Assembly: GCA_023055355.1 (NCBI GenBank) | Contig: JALJCS010000001.1 | Coordinates: forward strand, 108,082,881 to 108,146,880 | Reading direction: 5' to 3' | From: Agelaius tricolor | Taxonomy: Eukaryota > Chordata > Aves > Passeriformes > Icteridae | Length of the DNA: 64,000 nt | In this document: positions 38,485 to 51,079 of the stretch, piece after piece | Numbering within the stretch: the first letter of the stretch is position 1 | Layout of the letters: each line of letters starts with the position of its first letter | The notes under the pieces: generated by a model | Told to the model about the DNA's origin: nothing | The model's input: only the letters and a program-made list of their open reading frames with translations | Database searches by the model: none | Translations under genes and position numbers: made by a program

Positions 38485-38775
38485 AGGAAATTCAGGGGAT
38501 CATCTAGCTTGCCCTATGCCATGGCAAGATCAGCTTCAGTGATGTCCCATCTCATATATTTTTGTCTCATCAGTTCTAAAAGATTTCCAGTTCTGCAGAT
38601 CCATATCCACCCCAGAAAATCTATTGCAGTGCTTCGCTACTTCTACCATTAAAAAGGTTTTTCTCAAATCCAGCCTGAATTTTCCTTGATACATGCTCAT
38701 TGCTCTTCTCTCATCCACCCAGATTATTTTTCCCCCCCTTTGCAGCAGCCTTACTTCTCTGTTGCAGAGACACTT
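38485..38775 (-). mobile_element. Old CR1-family LINE fragment, minus strand
   Basis: In plus-strand orientation the order is 'ggggatcatctagcttgccc', 'attgcagtgcttcgctactt', 'aaaaaggtttttctcaaatc', 'cagcctgaattttccttgat' and 'tgctcattgctcttctctca'. This is the reverse complement of the 3' part of an older CR1/L3-like LINE. Divergence is high, and the terminal octamer is not visible. The 60-codon minus-strand frame here is what is left of the C-terminal end of ORF2 and is not functional. Confidence 0.8.
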
Positions 38776-39289
38776 TTTTTTTTCATGGTGTACCTATGAA
38801 TCACTGCATGCAAGATTAAGCTTCATAGATTGAGGCTACTTTTGTGATGCCAAACTGTAGCATTTTCTGATGGTTACCTTACTACCAATGACCCACTAAA
38901 TCCTGGATTTCCATGGTAATGTATCTTTGATGGGAAGGTTTTGTACTAACCAGCAGCAGCATAAACCCAGTTCCCATCCCTCTCACTTAGTAAGTTATTG
39001 TTGGGGCTAGAGGGAGGATTTCTAAAGGCATCCTATGAAACAAATCTGCCAGCAACATTCCTCTTGTAGCCTAAAGGGCACTGGTGGCTTTAGAGACCTG
39101 TTAAACTCAGAAGCATTAAGTCATGAAATGTGCTCCCCAGTCAATCCACAATGAACTTTAAAATGAAGCATTGAACAAAGACAGTATCAATGGAAAAGGC
39201 CTCAGTGCACCTGAGGGGGCTTTGTTACTCCTCCCTGCCTCCCCAACAATGTGAGAGGAGTTCCATAAAGTGTGCCAGCACCCAGTAGG
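38776..39289. other. Non-coding DNA between two CR1 fragments
   Basis: No recognisable feature. The CR1 copy that follows could extend some way into this block but I cannot support it before about 39290. Confidence 0.45.
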
Positions 39290-39515
39290 GCTGTGGGAGA
39301 GCAGAAGAGGAGTGTGATCATGCATTTTTAGTAAAATTTTCTTCACTGAAAAGGTTTTCAAGCCTTGGAAGAGGCTGCCCCGGGATACTAGTTGAGCCAC
39401 TATACCTGGAGGTATTTAAAGACATAGATTTGGCATTATAGACATGTTTTAGTGGTGGACTTGACAGTGTGGGCTGTCAGACTCCATATTCTTTGAGGTC
39501 TTTTCCAACTCCAGA
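39290..39515 (+). mobile_element. CR1 LINE 3' fragment, plus strand
   Basis: The CR1 3' pattern is visible in order: 'aattttcttcactgaaaagg', 'ccttggaagaggctgccccg', 'cctggaggtatttaaagaca', 'tttagtggtggacttgacag' and 'tttgaggtcttttccaactc'. This is the CR1 variant with 'ggtggacttggcagtg' before its end. The terminal octamers are lost. Non-coding, 5'-truncated relic. Confidence 0.88.
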
Positions 39516-40341
39516 CAAGGGCAGAGGACCTAGAAAAGTTAGTTTACTTCCTCAAGAAAACATTGATTTCCTGGAACATATCACAGACACTTGCAACTTG
39601 CTTTTACTGGAATACAGAATAGATTATCTGGGGAAAGGGTCAGAGATCATAAGTACCAGCCTGTTCTCAGCAGGGTTTGTTTGGGACAAGAATTTCCCAT
39701 TCAGGTTCAAGATGAGGTTCAGTGATAAGACCCTGATCTGACAGATCCAGACACAGAAACAGCCTGTTGTCATGATGAGAACCTTCTTATTTTAGAATGC
39801 AGTAAAGCTCAGTGCCAGCCCAAATCTCCCTCCATCCAAGCTCTACACCCTGCTTAGAAGTGTCTTTGTGCTTAGCTATAAGGTAGACAGGGATTTTTTT
39901 CCAGAGCCACTCAGTGCTCTTCAGCAGAATATGTATAGATTAATTTTGTTCCAAGACTAACAAGAAAGAAAGTAATTTCCTTCTTTTTATGGTGTCTGGA
40001 GGAAGAAGGATAGCAAAATTTGATTTTGATATAGCAGTAGTACTGCAGAAGAAAAAGAAAGGTATTGAGACAGTTGAGCAACAGGTCTAAGACTTCAGGA
40101 TGGGGACCAGGAAAGACCAAGAAGGACCTAGAAAAGTGGCAGGTTTTGGGTATCATGGATGTGGACAGGCATCTGTCTCCTCCCCATTGCTAGTCTTATG
40201 TCTCACCAACCAAGCTTACTTTAGGCTCTGGGATGCTCTTTCCCACTTTACAAGTGACTTGGGAGCTCCACCAGCACAGGGGTTGGCATCTCCACTCCAT
40301 TCTCTAGAAACTAAGGTACACCTGCCACCCCACAGCAGCTA
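39516..40341. other. Non-coding DNA upstream of LTR
   Basis: No gene supported. The 152-codon frame that begins at 40100 runs into the LTR and is not a protein gene. Confidence 0.5.
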
Positions 40342-40347
40342 CCCTCC
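40342..40347. repeat. Probable 5' target-site duplication of the LTR
   Basis: CCCTCC, identical to 40950-40955 on the other side of the LTR. The motif is low complexity and also occurs by chance inside the LTR near 40752, so the assignment is tentative. Confidence 0.5.
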
Positions 40348-40503
40348 TGTTGTGGTGTGTTTTATGTTTGTTCAGTTTTCCCCCCATTGTTCTCTCAGAA
40401 GGTCCTGCCCTGTTACCAGTTTGTGTCAATCCCCAAACCCCTCCCCAGTTGTCTTGGTTACCAAATGTATCTTTCTTGTTCCCCACCCCTGGCAGCCTGC
40501 CTG

Positions 40504-40558
40504 TCACTCGACACCCCTGCCTCTTTTTCTAGAAAGTTCGGGCCAGGGTGTCGAGTGA
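40504..40558. repeat. 13-bp perfect inverted repeat inside the LTR
   Basis: TCACTCGACACCC at 40504-40516 pairs exactly with GGGTGTCGAGTGA at 40546-40558, with 29 bases between. It lies in U3, contains CpG in each arm, and would form a stable stem in RNA or single-stranded DNA. Confidence 0.88.
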
Positions 40559-40740
40559 TTGGGTTAGGGGCCAGGGTCCCTCCCGCAACTGTGTTTGATG
40601 GGTTCTCCGATCATGCCAATCCTTAATGTATCCCTCTCTGATTTGCTATCTTTCACCCCTCCCACCCTCTGTAAAACCCGAGGCTTTCCCTGCCTTGGGG
40701 CTCTCAGCTCCTTCTACCTGAACCTGCACGTTTCCCTACC

Positions 40741-40746
40741 AATAAA
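40741..40746 (+). promoter_or_regulatory. LTR polyadenylation signal
   Basis: AATAAA sits in the position expected for the R region of the LTR, with GT- and T-containing sequence downstream. Confidence 0.65.
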
Positions 40747-40949
40747 ACCACCCTCCCTGAAGAAACTGAGAGTCGCCTCTTCATTTCATCCTGCGACTTC
40801 GGAGCTCTCTACTGCGGCCACACGTCCGTAAGTTTGTCATCGCTAGGCACCGGGCCTTGACTTCGTGTTGGGGAAGTGCCTGACTGGCTGGAGGTTGGCT
40901 GGACACTTATCTAGCCTGGGCGTTTTACTTTCCACCGGCCACCGCTCCA

Positions 40950-40955
40950 CCCTCC
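40950..40955. repeat. Probable 3' target-site duplication of the LTR
   Basis: CCCTCC directly after the terminal CA, matching 40342-40347. Confidence 0.5.
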
Positions 40956-43900
40956 TTTGGTTCCACAGTGTCCCCGATTCCCAGGCTACCTCCCACACCA
41001 GCTGCCCATAAGAAAACAATATAACCCAATCTAGAGATATGATGTTGTGCAGGTGCCAAAATGAAGTCTTCATGCCCTTTTAGTCCCTCAGCATTTAGTA
41101 CAGAGGTGGGGAAGAACTTAGGTGGACCAGGTTTTGTGCTGACCCACTCTGCTGGCATGTCAATGTTCTGCTAAAACTGGTGCTGTTTCACAGGTGCAGC
41201 CAGGGGTTGCCTGCTGTCACTTTGCCACCACTCAGTGAATGCAGCATGCACAGTCACTTTCATGAGGTGAAGCCATAGCTGCACTCCCATATTTGGCACA
41301 CTTTGATCTGAATAAGAATCAGCCAAAATACCTCACAAGTCAAAAATTACACTTTAGGACCCCACAGGGCGTGACATGGAATGAAGGGAGCCCTTGGACT
41401 AACAGCTGGGTAAGGTGGACACAACTAGTCTATGGCACCTGGCTTAAAGACTGTCTTCTTTTTGGTCATATGGATCTGGCTTTGGACACTGGCCTGAGGG
41501 GAATAGTCAGCTTTGTGAGCAGAAAAATGTGTGACAAGTTTAAACAATATAAGCCTGTGTTCCACTCTGGTCTTTGCCTTCCATAATGCAGGCACAAAAC
41601 ATGAGCCTTCTCATTAATTCCAATCGTTTTCAATCAGGCCACAGCAGTCTTGAATTATGTAATTTAACTTTTAACTGCTTTAAGACTTGCTTTATAGTGC
41701 TGGCAATATTCAGCAGTATTAGTTGCCACAATGTCCTAGGTTTTAATGTCTTTTTCTTCTTTGCTTTTTTTTTTCGTGTGTGTGTGTAGCATTAGGTTGT
41801 TTAATTTTCCTTAACTGTCTATTATTTGCAATAATGGAGGCAGCTTTTATACTGACAAGAAAACATTCAGCCTATCTAGATCCCCCCTCTAATGAGAGAA
41901 AACTGGGAGGTTGGCAAGTCTCAGAATTGTCAAGTCAGGAAAAACTTTTACTGCCTTACCTTAAATGGCAGGAGCGAAGCTGCGCTGTGCTGACAAAATG
42001 TCTTTGAAGTTGACATAAGGTTACAAGCCACACTCTTCAGATAAGAAGAAAAAGCAGATTATTTACCTATTGGTTTGCCTGTGAAAAGTCTTGCTCTGAG
42101 CAGTCTTATGGGGCACCTGTGTGCCAGTGGCCTTGGGTCAGCACAGGCCTCGTCTCCCTGAGTCCAGCTTAACCTCTGTTTTATCTGCTTAAGAGGAAGT
42201 CATATGGCACACAGTCCTCATTTTGGCATTTGCAAAAAGCCACCTTTCCGATGAGTTAATATAGTTTTGTCTCACAACTAATTAATTGTAACCTTTTGAT
42301 GAAAATCTGATTGTTCTTTTACCTCTGGTTTTGTTTTTAGTTAGTTTGGTTTTAGGTTCATTAATTCAATGCACTTTCTAACTCTTGAATGCAAACTTTG
42401 CATTGCATACACAGGGGTTAATGATATTCACATAAACAGTTATCATCCATCAATACCATTTAGGGAAGTCTTCCTTTTCCTCAGAGGAAACCTGCTTTTG
42501 CAACAATCTGTTGGTGCACCCTCAGCAACAAGGAAATTGGTACAAACACAGAGTACTCCACAGTTCTACACTGGTTAGAAAAAAGGAGTGAAAAAGACAA
42601 TAAATGCATAGTACAACTGAGAAGTTCAGGAGTAAAAAGAGCATTAATCTACTTTCCTTTTTATTTTATTACATTAACATCTCTTCCATCTCTACCTAGA
42701 GCTCCCAACACAAGACATTATAAATTGGTTTGTGAGAGCAGTTTTATCTGAAGGCTAAAGATGTCAGAGCTTAATATTCCTTACTTACCAGTGATAATGA
42801 CTATAGACAATACTGATGCTGCTTGTATCCTTCCACACTCCTCCATACATAGAAGTAGCAATGTAGAAGTGCTTTCCTCTCAGAACTGAGGAAAATATTA
42901 TTCACTGAAAAAGATACAAAACCCGAGAGCTGTGTGAAGGATTTGGATTCAAATTAAAGGTTTAGCTCAAACTTAATCACTGGTTGGACTGCCACAGTCC
43001 CTTACAGTGACATGTTGCACTGGAAAGTAATGCAATTGACTGGAAAAAAAATGCAGAATTTGGAGATGTGAATCAGGCTAAATTTCAGTTGTAATTTTGT
43101 TTCTGTTAGACAATGCACTATTCTGAATGCACTAACTTGTTAATATTGGGGAGTTTAAAGCATTTTATGTTAAAGCTAAAGTTAAAAAACCTAGATTTAA
43201 TGGGTTATTCTATCCTCCCTGTAAATGGAAAATGTATTGCTAGGTCTAGCTGCATCAGGTAGATAAAAAAGCACAAGCACACATCTTGTAAGAGGCATCT
43301 AAACTTGCATATGCCATAGCTGTATAAACAAGAATATGGTACATATTTTTGACTATTCTTTTAGTTCAATAAATATTCTTTTTAAATGGATCTGAATAGA
43401 GCTGCATTATCATTTGAATACCCAATGTTACTGAATGTCAGTACTCATCCTGCTTCTAGGGAATGCACTCAACTCCTGAAAAGAGGTAGTTTCTTGAAGT
43501 TGAAATAAGGAGATGCATCAAAAAGAATCATGGGTCTAAAATAATTTTTAGTGATTTGGTATTTTGCATAGTGACTATGTAATATTTTTCCTCATGTACA
43601 TCTATTCTCCCAGAAATTAACTTATCCAGAGAAGTCTGAAAAATATTCTTGAGTTATGATTGCTTCAGATCTTGTAGTCATTGTTACCTTTGAAAGTTCT
43701 AATAATTGCATTTTGCACCTGTGTAAAAAACTACCAAGGGATAGAGCAGGGTGAAGCACTATGTCTGCACTGCACTATGTCTGAATGTCTGGCACTCCAC
43801 TGAACTCTAGGGAACCTCAGTAAAAAAAGGCCCTCTGCAGGAAGCTGCATTCACTGTATTGTGTTTCCTTCTTTGTTTTGCTTTCATTGCCATAAATCCT

Positions 43901-46900
43901 AAGTACAAAATACAGCAGGTGCCACTAAAGAGTCCTTATAACACCACAAGACTGAGAATAACATTTTGAGACATTAAAGGTGCTAAAATAATAAAAATGC
44001 GCAAATATATAGCAGCAGTTTAGTTTTCTGTAATATAGAAATAAGTTTTTTTGTTATTTTGTTGTAGGACTACCACATTCATGAAATGAGACTAAACCAG
44101 AGTCACTGGCACACAGGCACTAGTCAACATTGCTACATGATGAGGCTAAACAGCAAAATTATTGGAAAGATTTTGAAGATTTCACAGGTGTCTGCACAGG
44201 TATCTGCACCTGGGATAAGTATTTTAAAGCTAATTTGCCTATGTTTAAATGTTTTATTATGGGCTATACTATGGACAATCTCTTCAGATGTGTTTTGGAG
44301 ACTGTATTGAGTTTCTAGGTCTTGAAAGAGGACATGTGGATATTGAGTATGCATGCATTGAAGAGCCAGAATAAATTAATGTTAACATTCCTTCCCTCAT
44401 CTCTACTGCCCTCCTCCTCACATTCCTCTGAAAGTTTCTCAGGAGGTCCTTAAACAAATCTGGCATCTTGACTGCTGAAAAACTAATAGAAAACCCCTTA
44501 CAGTCCCTTTCCTTGGCTTGGGACCACTTTGGCAAAAGATGGTGGTTGGTATCACACCTGCTGCAGAATAAAATGTGATGGGCAATGCCAAAATCCTTAC
44601 TCCAGGCTGTGCCCATCACAGCACAAATCTTTATGCTGCATTTAGGGCATTTTCATAGACTGGCAATATCTTGCTAGTCTTTTCCAAAGCCATTTCCAGA
44701 CCTTTTCTACATGGCCTCCTTCCAAGCATGCATAAGAAACAGACTTTATTTTCCTGAGGGCTTCAGCTCATGCCTCTTTCAGGAACATTCTGTAAAGAGA
44801 GAGGCTTCCAATTATGCAAATACTGGTTAGATAAGAAAATGCCAGCAGATGGTGCTCAAGAATATGCAGCAATGCTCTTGTACACATTAAATGGCTTCAG
44901 TCTCAAGAACCAGACCCTTATGCTACTCCCACTTAGGGTTGATCAGGAGACAGATGTATGCAGCAAACACAGTTCAGCTGTCTGAAAGGGCTCCTCTAGT
45001 ATCCAAAACAACCTATGTTCAGGCATAACAAAAGAATTCAGAATTTCCATTGGACTAAGTGGTAATTTTCTTCAAAATTACTAATCTGAAAACTCTTTGG
45101 GGTTGAATATTACTTAAAACTTTCTGAGCAGAGGGGGACTTGGAGGTTCAGAAAGTATGAAAAATCTCAATCTCAGCAGTTCCTGTCTCTGTATCAGGGA
45201 GGCACTTCCGGCTTCCTACAGCTTCACTGTTATGTTAAATACTAAACCAAGTAGATGTAAATATTCAGAAGGGCAAAATCTGGCAAAGAGCAGGAGATTT
45301 CACATTTTTCCTCCTGGTGCCCTTCACACACATAAACACCTGAGTGTGTGGCTACACAGACTGTTATCTTTTGAAACTAATAAAAGGCAGCCACTGAGAA
45401 AATGTACTAACATCCATCAAAGGCAGAGCTGTTCAAGATCTGTGAAGCTCACCATGAGCTACGGTACACAATGAAGAAAAACTCACATGGCAGAACTCAT
45501 GAACCATATAATCTAGCATGTGAAAGCTGCAAGTACCAGATTTTGAACAAAATAGTATTTCACAGGGAAAGTCTGAACACTTCTTATAAAGGAAAAAAAA
45601 AGTCATAGAAACTAATAACATAAGTCAGACTAAAAATCTGGGAAGGACAAACATGCCATGCAATAAATTATTTGGCTTCTTTTGTCTATGTAGTGGCATT
45701 TAAAGGCAACACAGTCTGCAGGTCTAGACCATCTTAGTTACAAAAAAAAAAAAAACAGTAAACCAGTAACAGAGTGAAACAACAAACCCATGTTGATTGA
45801 CTGGCATTAGTTATTTATCACATTTGGTTACTGGATACTACCTTACACTATGCCTTAGGCATCAGCTAATATATTTCCAGGCTGCAGAGTTCCTTTTGCA
45901 GTCAGGAGCTGGAAATTATGGGAAACAAGGACCAAACTAAGTGATGACACTCCATGGCAATCCAAAAGAGCTTGTCATGAGGTATCGTGGGAGAAGGAAA
46001 GCCAGATCTCCTGCATATTAACTTCTGGAATTTATAAGAAATTATTCTTTTGGACATCAATCATAAGACACAACTGCTCTACAGCAGTCTTGAGAAACCA
46101 AACATATGGACAGGTCCCTGCTGATGCTCCCTGTAGAGCACTGCAGGCTCATTTAACCCCTGTCAGTACCAATCTTACAGGAGCTCTCATGTCTCTAGTT
46201 AGTCCTTTTTCCAATCCTGAACATAACAGTAAAGCTGCATGAGGATCTTGAACAGGATTTACTTTTTATTATATTTCCATTCCAGCAGCTGGTGGCATCA
46301 GCAAGAGAACAGGAGTTGCTGCTGCTCCTAGACTCTGTCCAGGGTAAAACAAATATCCAGAGGACCTTCTCTGGTGGTGTGTCTTATATAGATACTTTTC
46401 TAAGCCAGAATGGTGAACTGGATCAAGCCACAAAAACAAGACTTTTGACTTGCATATGCTAAATGTTATAAATGACAGCCACGCTCTCAAGTACAAGATT
46501 GAAGAGTTATACAGTCATTTTCTTTTGCCTTACGTATTAACAGCCACAGAAAATACCCCAGGAAATTCTACTAACACCAGAAATCTGAAAAAACTAATTT
46601 TCACAAGTCTTTTCCTGTGGAACTACCTGGGGAACCAAATAAGGTGTTGCACGAGCTGGTTTTGACTCCTTTTCTGTTATGGTTTCCTGCACTCAAAGAA
46701 AGTCATAAAGTTCTTTGTACTATGTAATGTCATCACCATTGATAAAAACACAAGTCCACTTACAAACCCCAAGACTCAGTGACCTTAAGAGAAGAGCTTT
46801 CTGTTCTAGCCGTTCCCTGAGCCACAGAAAGGAATCTGTCTGGGCCACCACTGTGTACAGTAAGAACTGCTGCTGCTATGTAAGAAACAATTTATTGTTC

Positions 46901-48910
46901 TCCTGCCCCATGGCTATGATAGAACAGAGTAGATACCTTTTCAGTCGTGCCATAAACTCCAGCCTAGCAAGAGAAGGTGATGTCTCCTAAACACCAATGT
47001 ATTTTTTAGAGCTCAGACATTTTGGGTCTAAACAGGGAAGTTAACATTTCACAGTGCCTTGCACGCTCATGAAAAACAAACTTAAGTTGCCTCCCCAACT
47101 TTAGGCACTAAAGCTGGACTCCAAGTGTCTTAGAGATACTGTACAAGCAAATGATCCCCAAGTTCTCCCTGTCCCCAAGGATGATCTCACCTTAGCTTCT
47201 GTGTGTGCTGGCTAACCACAATAAACATATGGTGAGCAGGGGACAGCTGTAAATTAAACCCTTCTGTGCCATCATAGTCACTTAGCACTCCCTGGGCCAC
47301 ATTCTCTTGACTGTCTATATTGCTCCTACCACCATCTACAAAGTCTGAGGAAGATTCATCTTTACATCCATGCTACAGATGCTAAGCCCAGATAAAAAAG
47401 AAATTAGCAAGCAAAAGGATGTTTGTAAAGATGTTTTCTGTGTATCTCCTATTGTTTCTGGGTGACAGGCAAGCCAAATTTCATTAAATGGATAAACTTC
47501 TATGAAATGGCAAGAAATACACTTGGGATGGAAACAGATGGTCACAACATCAATAATTTAACAGTTTCTTCAAAATTTGCTGATTTTAAAATCCAAGAAA
47601 TTATCCCTACAAGTGTAGAACTAAAACTCTTAATTTAAATAAAATCTGCCCTCCTACTGAAGAGGAAATGAAGCAGAAGCAAAGATAAAAGATTCACAGG
47701 AAAGCTGAGAGTGAAGCATAAAACCTGATGGACAGAAAAAGCACATCCACATCTATCCAGCACTGAAGAGGTCAGGCAGAGTATGACTCCATTAACATCA
47801 AAGTAATTAGATAACAGTTTGGTCCATTATCATAGAGAACAGCAGACAATGAGTTATTGTATTCCCATGTACTTCATTCCATACTTTTCTGATAAATTCA
47901 AATTAAATATACTCCATGTCCATTGCTGAACAGAAATTAGTCCATTTAAAATTTAAGATTATAGACACTCCTATCCAATTTGATTTGTAATTTCCTTGTG
48001 CTTTTTACTCTGAAAAACTGTGTGTAGAATGTCTTCTGAGACTCTCCCCTTGAGGAGGTAATCTGAGGTATGTGACTTTCTGTTCTCTGATGGTTGTGCC
48101 ATTTCTTTCTAACTGTTGACTCTCATTTTAGGCTGCTGCAAAAATATTGTTAAAGCAGTGGTCTGGTTTACAAAACTGAGAAAGCTGTACAGTTAGCCTA
48201 GTAAATATTCTCATATGGAATTGAATAGAGGCAAACTAGAGCTCCTGATAAAGCTCTTTAGCATTCTGAGCTCCTAACTCCATCCTCTAGCACAAAAGTA
48301 CATGTTTTTCTCTTACATTAATGAATTTCTACAGCAGCAATATGGTAGCTCCAGGTGGTGTGGTTATCGTGAGATAATCACTCCCCTCAAGGATGCCTGT
48401 TAACACCCCAGAGGTGATGAAAACCAGGCCCTCTCTCGTGCCTTATTGCTTCCATACGTGCTGATGGCAGCAACTAGAAAGAATTGTGAAACATGAAGAG
48501 CATGCAGAATTAATCTGCACTGTCCATTTGTTAATTATAAAGGCTATGAACACTGCCAGTGAGCACCATCTACACTTTTTACACTGTCATCATAATTAAA
48601 AAGTTTTAGTATGTGGTTTTGTGTTGCAACAACATCGATCAAAGTCCATTTCCTGACATGTGCAGCAGAAGCAATATGTTCCGCATAGGTTATTTCTGGA
48701 ATTGTATTATTTACTGTAATAGAGCCCTGTCATGCTACCTCTATTGCACCAAATGTACCTGCCATGTCTGCAGAGACTTATTCCATTTCCTGGCTCAGAC
48801 TCTCTCAAGCATGCACCAAATGGACTTGTTGAAAAAAAAAAAATTAAATTTATATCATATTCTGTAGAAGGATTTTTTCCATTTCATACATTGCAAGACT
48901 GATGCCCTCT
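40956..48910. other. Long non-coding stretch
   Basis: About 8 kb without a supported gene or recognised mobile element. A short GT run occurs at about 41777-41788. A small tandem duplication (GCACTATGTCTG twice) lies at about 43766-43793, and an A14 run at about 45741. The longest frame is 111 codons on the minus strand (44284-44619) and is not recognisable. Confidence 0.5.
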
Positions 48911-48977
48911 CCTCTGCATATCCATGGATATGCTCTGTAGGAAGAACTACCCTATTGGGTAGTTCTTCCTGCAGAGG
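48911..48977. repeat. Adjacent perfect palindrome and 20-bp hairpin
   Basis: GCATATCCATGGATATGC at 48916-48933 is a perfect 18-bp palindrome. Starting within two bases, CTCTGTAGGAAGAACTACCC (48933-48952) pairs with GGGTAGTTCTTCCTGCAGAG (48957-48976) around the loop TATT. The only imperfection is one position that would be a G-U pair in RNA. In addition CCTCTGCA at 48911-48918 is complementary to TGCAGAGG at 48970-48977, so the two structures can compete or nest. The stem is shorter than a usual pre-microRNA. Confidence 0.92.
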
Positions 48978-51016
48978 TGGATCAGAGAAAAACAGTAGCA
49001 ACTTTGAGAACTAATGGAAACTCTGCGCAAGGTAACACTCCAAGTGCAAAGAGTAAAAGGGGTGGATGATGGCTTGGGTCCCTCATGCTGGCAGTGCAAA
49101 GCATGTGTCACAAGGTAAGGCCACTGTAAAACACTCTTCAGAGTCTGCAAGTGACTGCTCACTTGAGCTCCAGACACAGGGTGACACCAGACAGCACTAA
49201 GATAAGAGCAGCCACATTTCTTCACCATCACCTGCATGACACTTTCTCAAGAAAGACAGCCAAGAAGCTTTTCCACCAAAGTAGAAGGAAATTATAGAAA
49301 CTCAGGTTTCCAAAGAGTTAACTGTTCATGAAACAAATATCAGGAATGCAGGAGGGAAAAAAACAAACAAACAAAAAAAAAACAACATGTAACCTTTCCT
49401 CCCTTACAAAACTACAGTAGTAAAGAATGTGTATGGAGGGAGGGAAAGGAGTGGGAAGTTTAATACCCACTTTACATAAATGTCCCACTTGTTTACTCTT
49501 CGTAAAAATGTAGATGAGATGTCTGCTCTTCATGTTTTAGTGTCTATCAAATGATGCTTTTTTGGCACCTTGCTGTTAGCAAAGAAAAACAAGAGAAAAG
49601 TTGAAAAACAACAGTGCCTTGATAAAAACACCTTTCTTGCTTTTGATTTTCTATTCAGCTTGTGTAAGTGTCATAAAGTAGGAAGAAAAAACAGGTCATC
49701 TTTGAGGTTAGCTAAAAGAAAAGACAGCCTGAGCAGGGAACTTGACAAAAAGTGGATAGTATCCCTAAGTGAAACTAAGTACCTATCATGGATGGAGCAC
49801 TGGTTTTTGCTCTTCATGGGAGAAAATAACATTTTCAGAATTTGATTTCCTTCCCAGAATTTAACTAACTGTACAGAATTAACACACTGCCATGGTGCAT
49901 TGCAGAAATCATTCACAGTTACAGCCTGGTGCAAAATGTTCTATTACAAAAGCAGGTAAATGAGGCCAGTTTCAAAATATACAGCAGAATCTCATTCTGG
50001 CCTTATTTGTGCCATGAGACATGCTCAGAAATTAATACTGTGTGGCTCCCCTTCTCTAGGCATAACTTTGCATGTGCTGTCTTTCAGTTGTACACTTGTG
50101 TTTTTGGATAGTGGGGACTGTAATATATATCTAGAATACAGGAACATGTGGCATTCATGTATGAACCATTCTACTGGTTGCCAAAGGACAAAGGTGCAGT
50201 TATATTCATTAAAAGATATTAAAAATGTGCAATGCCAGGTGAAGACTTTTGGCTGATAATAGAAAGGACTTCAGAAGGGAATTCTCCAAACTAGACATCT
50301 TGAACAGGGTCCAGTTACACAAACAGCTGTCAAGAATCATGTTAGGCATTGTAGGGGATCCTGCTTATCCTCCAGCCAGGGCAATGTGGGTCTTCCTTAA
50401 CTTCATGCTCTAGAAAGCAGTCTTAGTGTCAGAGACCCTAAAGTGTCTGAAATCTTTCTGTCTGTGTCAAGGGAACTTACAGGTCCACGTGTGTATAAAT
50501 ATGCTTGATTTCAGTGCTAAACTTTGAGTTATCTTAGGCTATGTCTAAAGAGACAAACCCTGAATTCCTGATTCTCTTCTAGAAATGTGACTGAATTTTC
50601 TATGCCTTACCTCTGGCTCACATATTCAGGTTTTCCTTACATGAAAAGGAAAGGAAAGGATATGAGTTACTGGTCTTGTCCTTATGTAGCTTTGGGACAT
50701 AACCCAGAGCAGATGGAATTGTCACACCAGCTAGAAGTCTGGTACGTATTCCCATTCTGCATTTGGTACAACCAGCACAGCTTATGCTCATTCAGTTGCC
50801 ACAGTGGAAAACTTAACATGAGGGCCAGAGCTTCACCACTTCACTGTGATTCAGCCTGATTATGCTCTCAGAGAGTATTTTGTAGCAGCCTAAAGAGCTC
50901 TGTCATCATTATCTTCCTTAGTTCTATGACCTCTCTCTGAAGGTGAGGATAACTCAGGCTCTTGTTAATAGATCCTTTGAAGGTAGATTAGACTGAAATA
51001 GCACTGAATGATTGGT

Positions 51017-51018
<2 letters not shown>
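48978..51018. other. Non-coding DNA
   Basis: No gene supported. An A-rich run with CAAA units lies near 49361-49385. Frames up to 98 codons are unrecognised. Confidence 0.5.

Positions 51019-51077
<59 letters not shown>
51019..51077. repeat. (TA)n microsatellite, about 29 units
   Basis: An uninterrupted TA/AT alternation of about 58 bases. It is self-complementary and so able to extrude as a cruciform. Frames crossing it show an Ile-Tyr repeat, an artefact of the microsatellite. Confidence 0.97.

Positions 51078-51079
<2 letters not shown>

Larger units (their letters stand above)
40348..40949 (+). mobile_element. Solitary LTR of an endogenous retrovirus (about 602 bp)
   Basis: The segment starts with TGTTGTGG and ends in CA, the standard LTR border dinucleotides, and is flanked by a likely 6-bp duplication CCCTCC. 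It is much richer in GC and CpG than its surroundings. A polyadenylation signal AATAAA lies at 40741-40746, preceded by a 'ggggctctcagctcctt' stretch and followed by a CpG-containing U5-like part. This gives plus orientation with a U3 of about 370-390 bases. No primer-binding site, internal gag-pol sequence or second LTR lies nearby. It is therefore read as a solo LTR left by recombination between the two LTRs of a provirus. A 6-bp duplication is usual for alpha/beta-retrovirus-like (ERVK) elements, and 5 bp would suit ERVL. The exact 3' border is less certain than the 5' one. Confidence 0.75.

Noticed and set aside
40100..40558. Longest plus-strand open frame (152 codons)
   Set aside because: It runs from unique DNA into the LTR U3, overlaps other frames, has proline/serine-rich composition from C-rich DNA and no recognisable domain.
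48933..48976. Pre-microRNA interpretation of the hairpin
   Set aside because: The 20-bp stem is too short and too perfect for a typical animal pre-microRNA, and I recognise no mature sequence.
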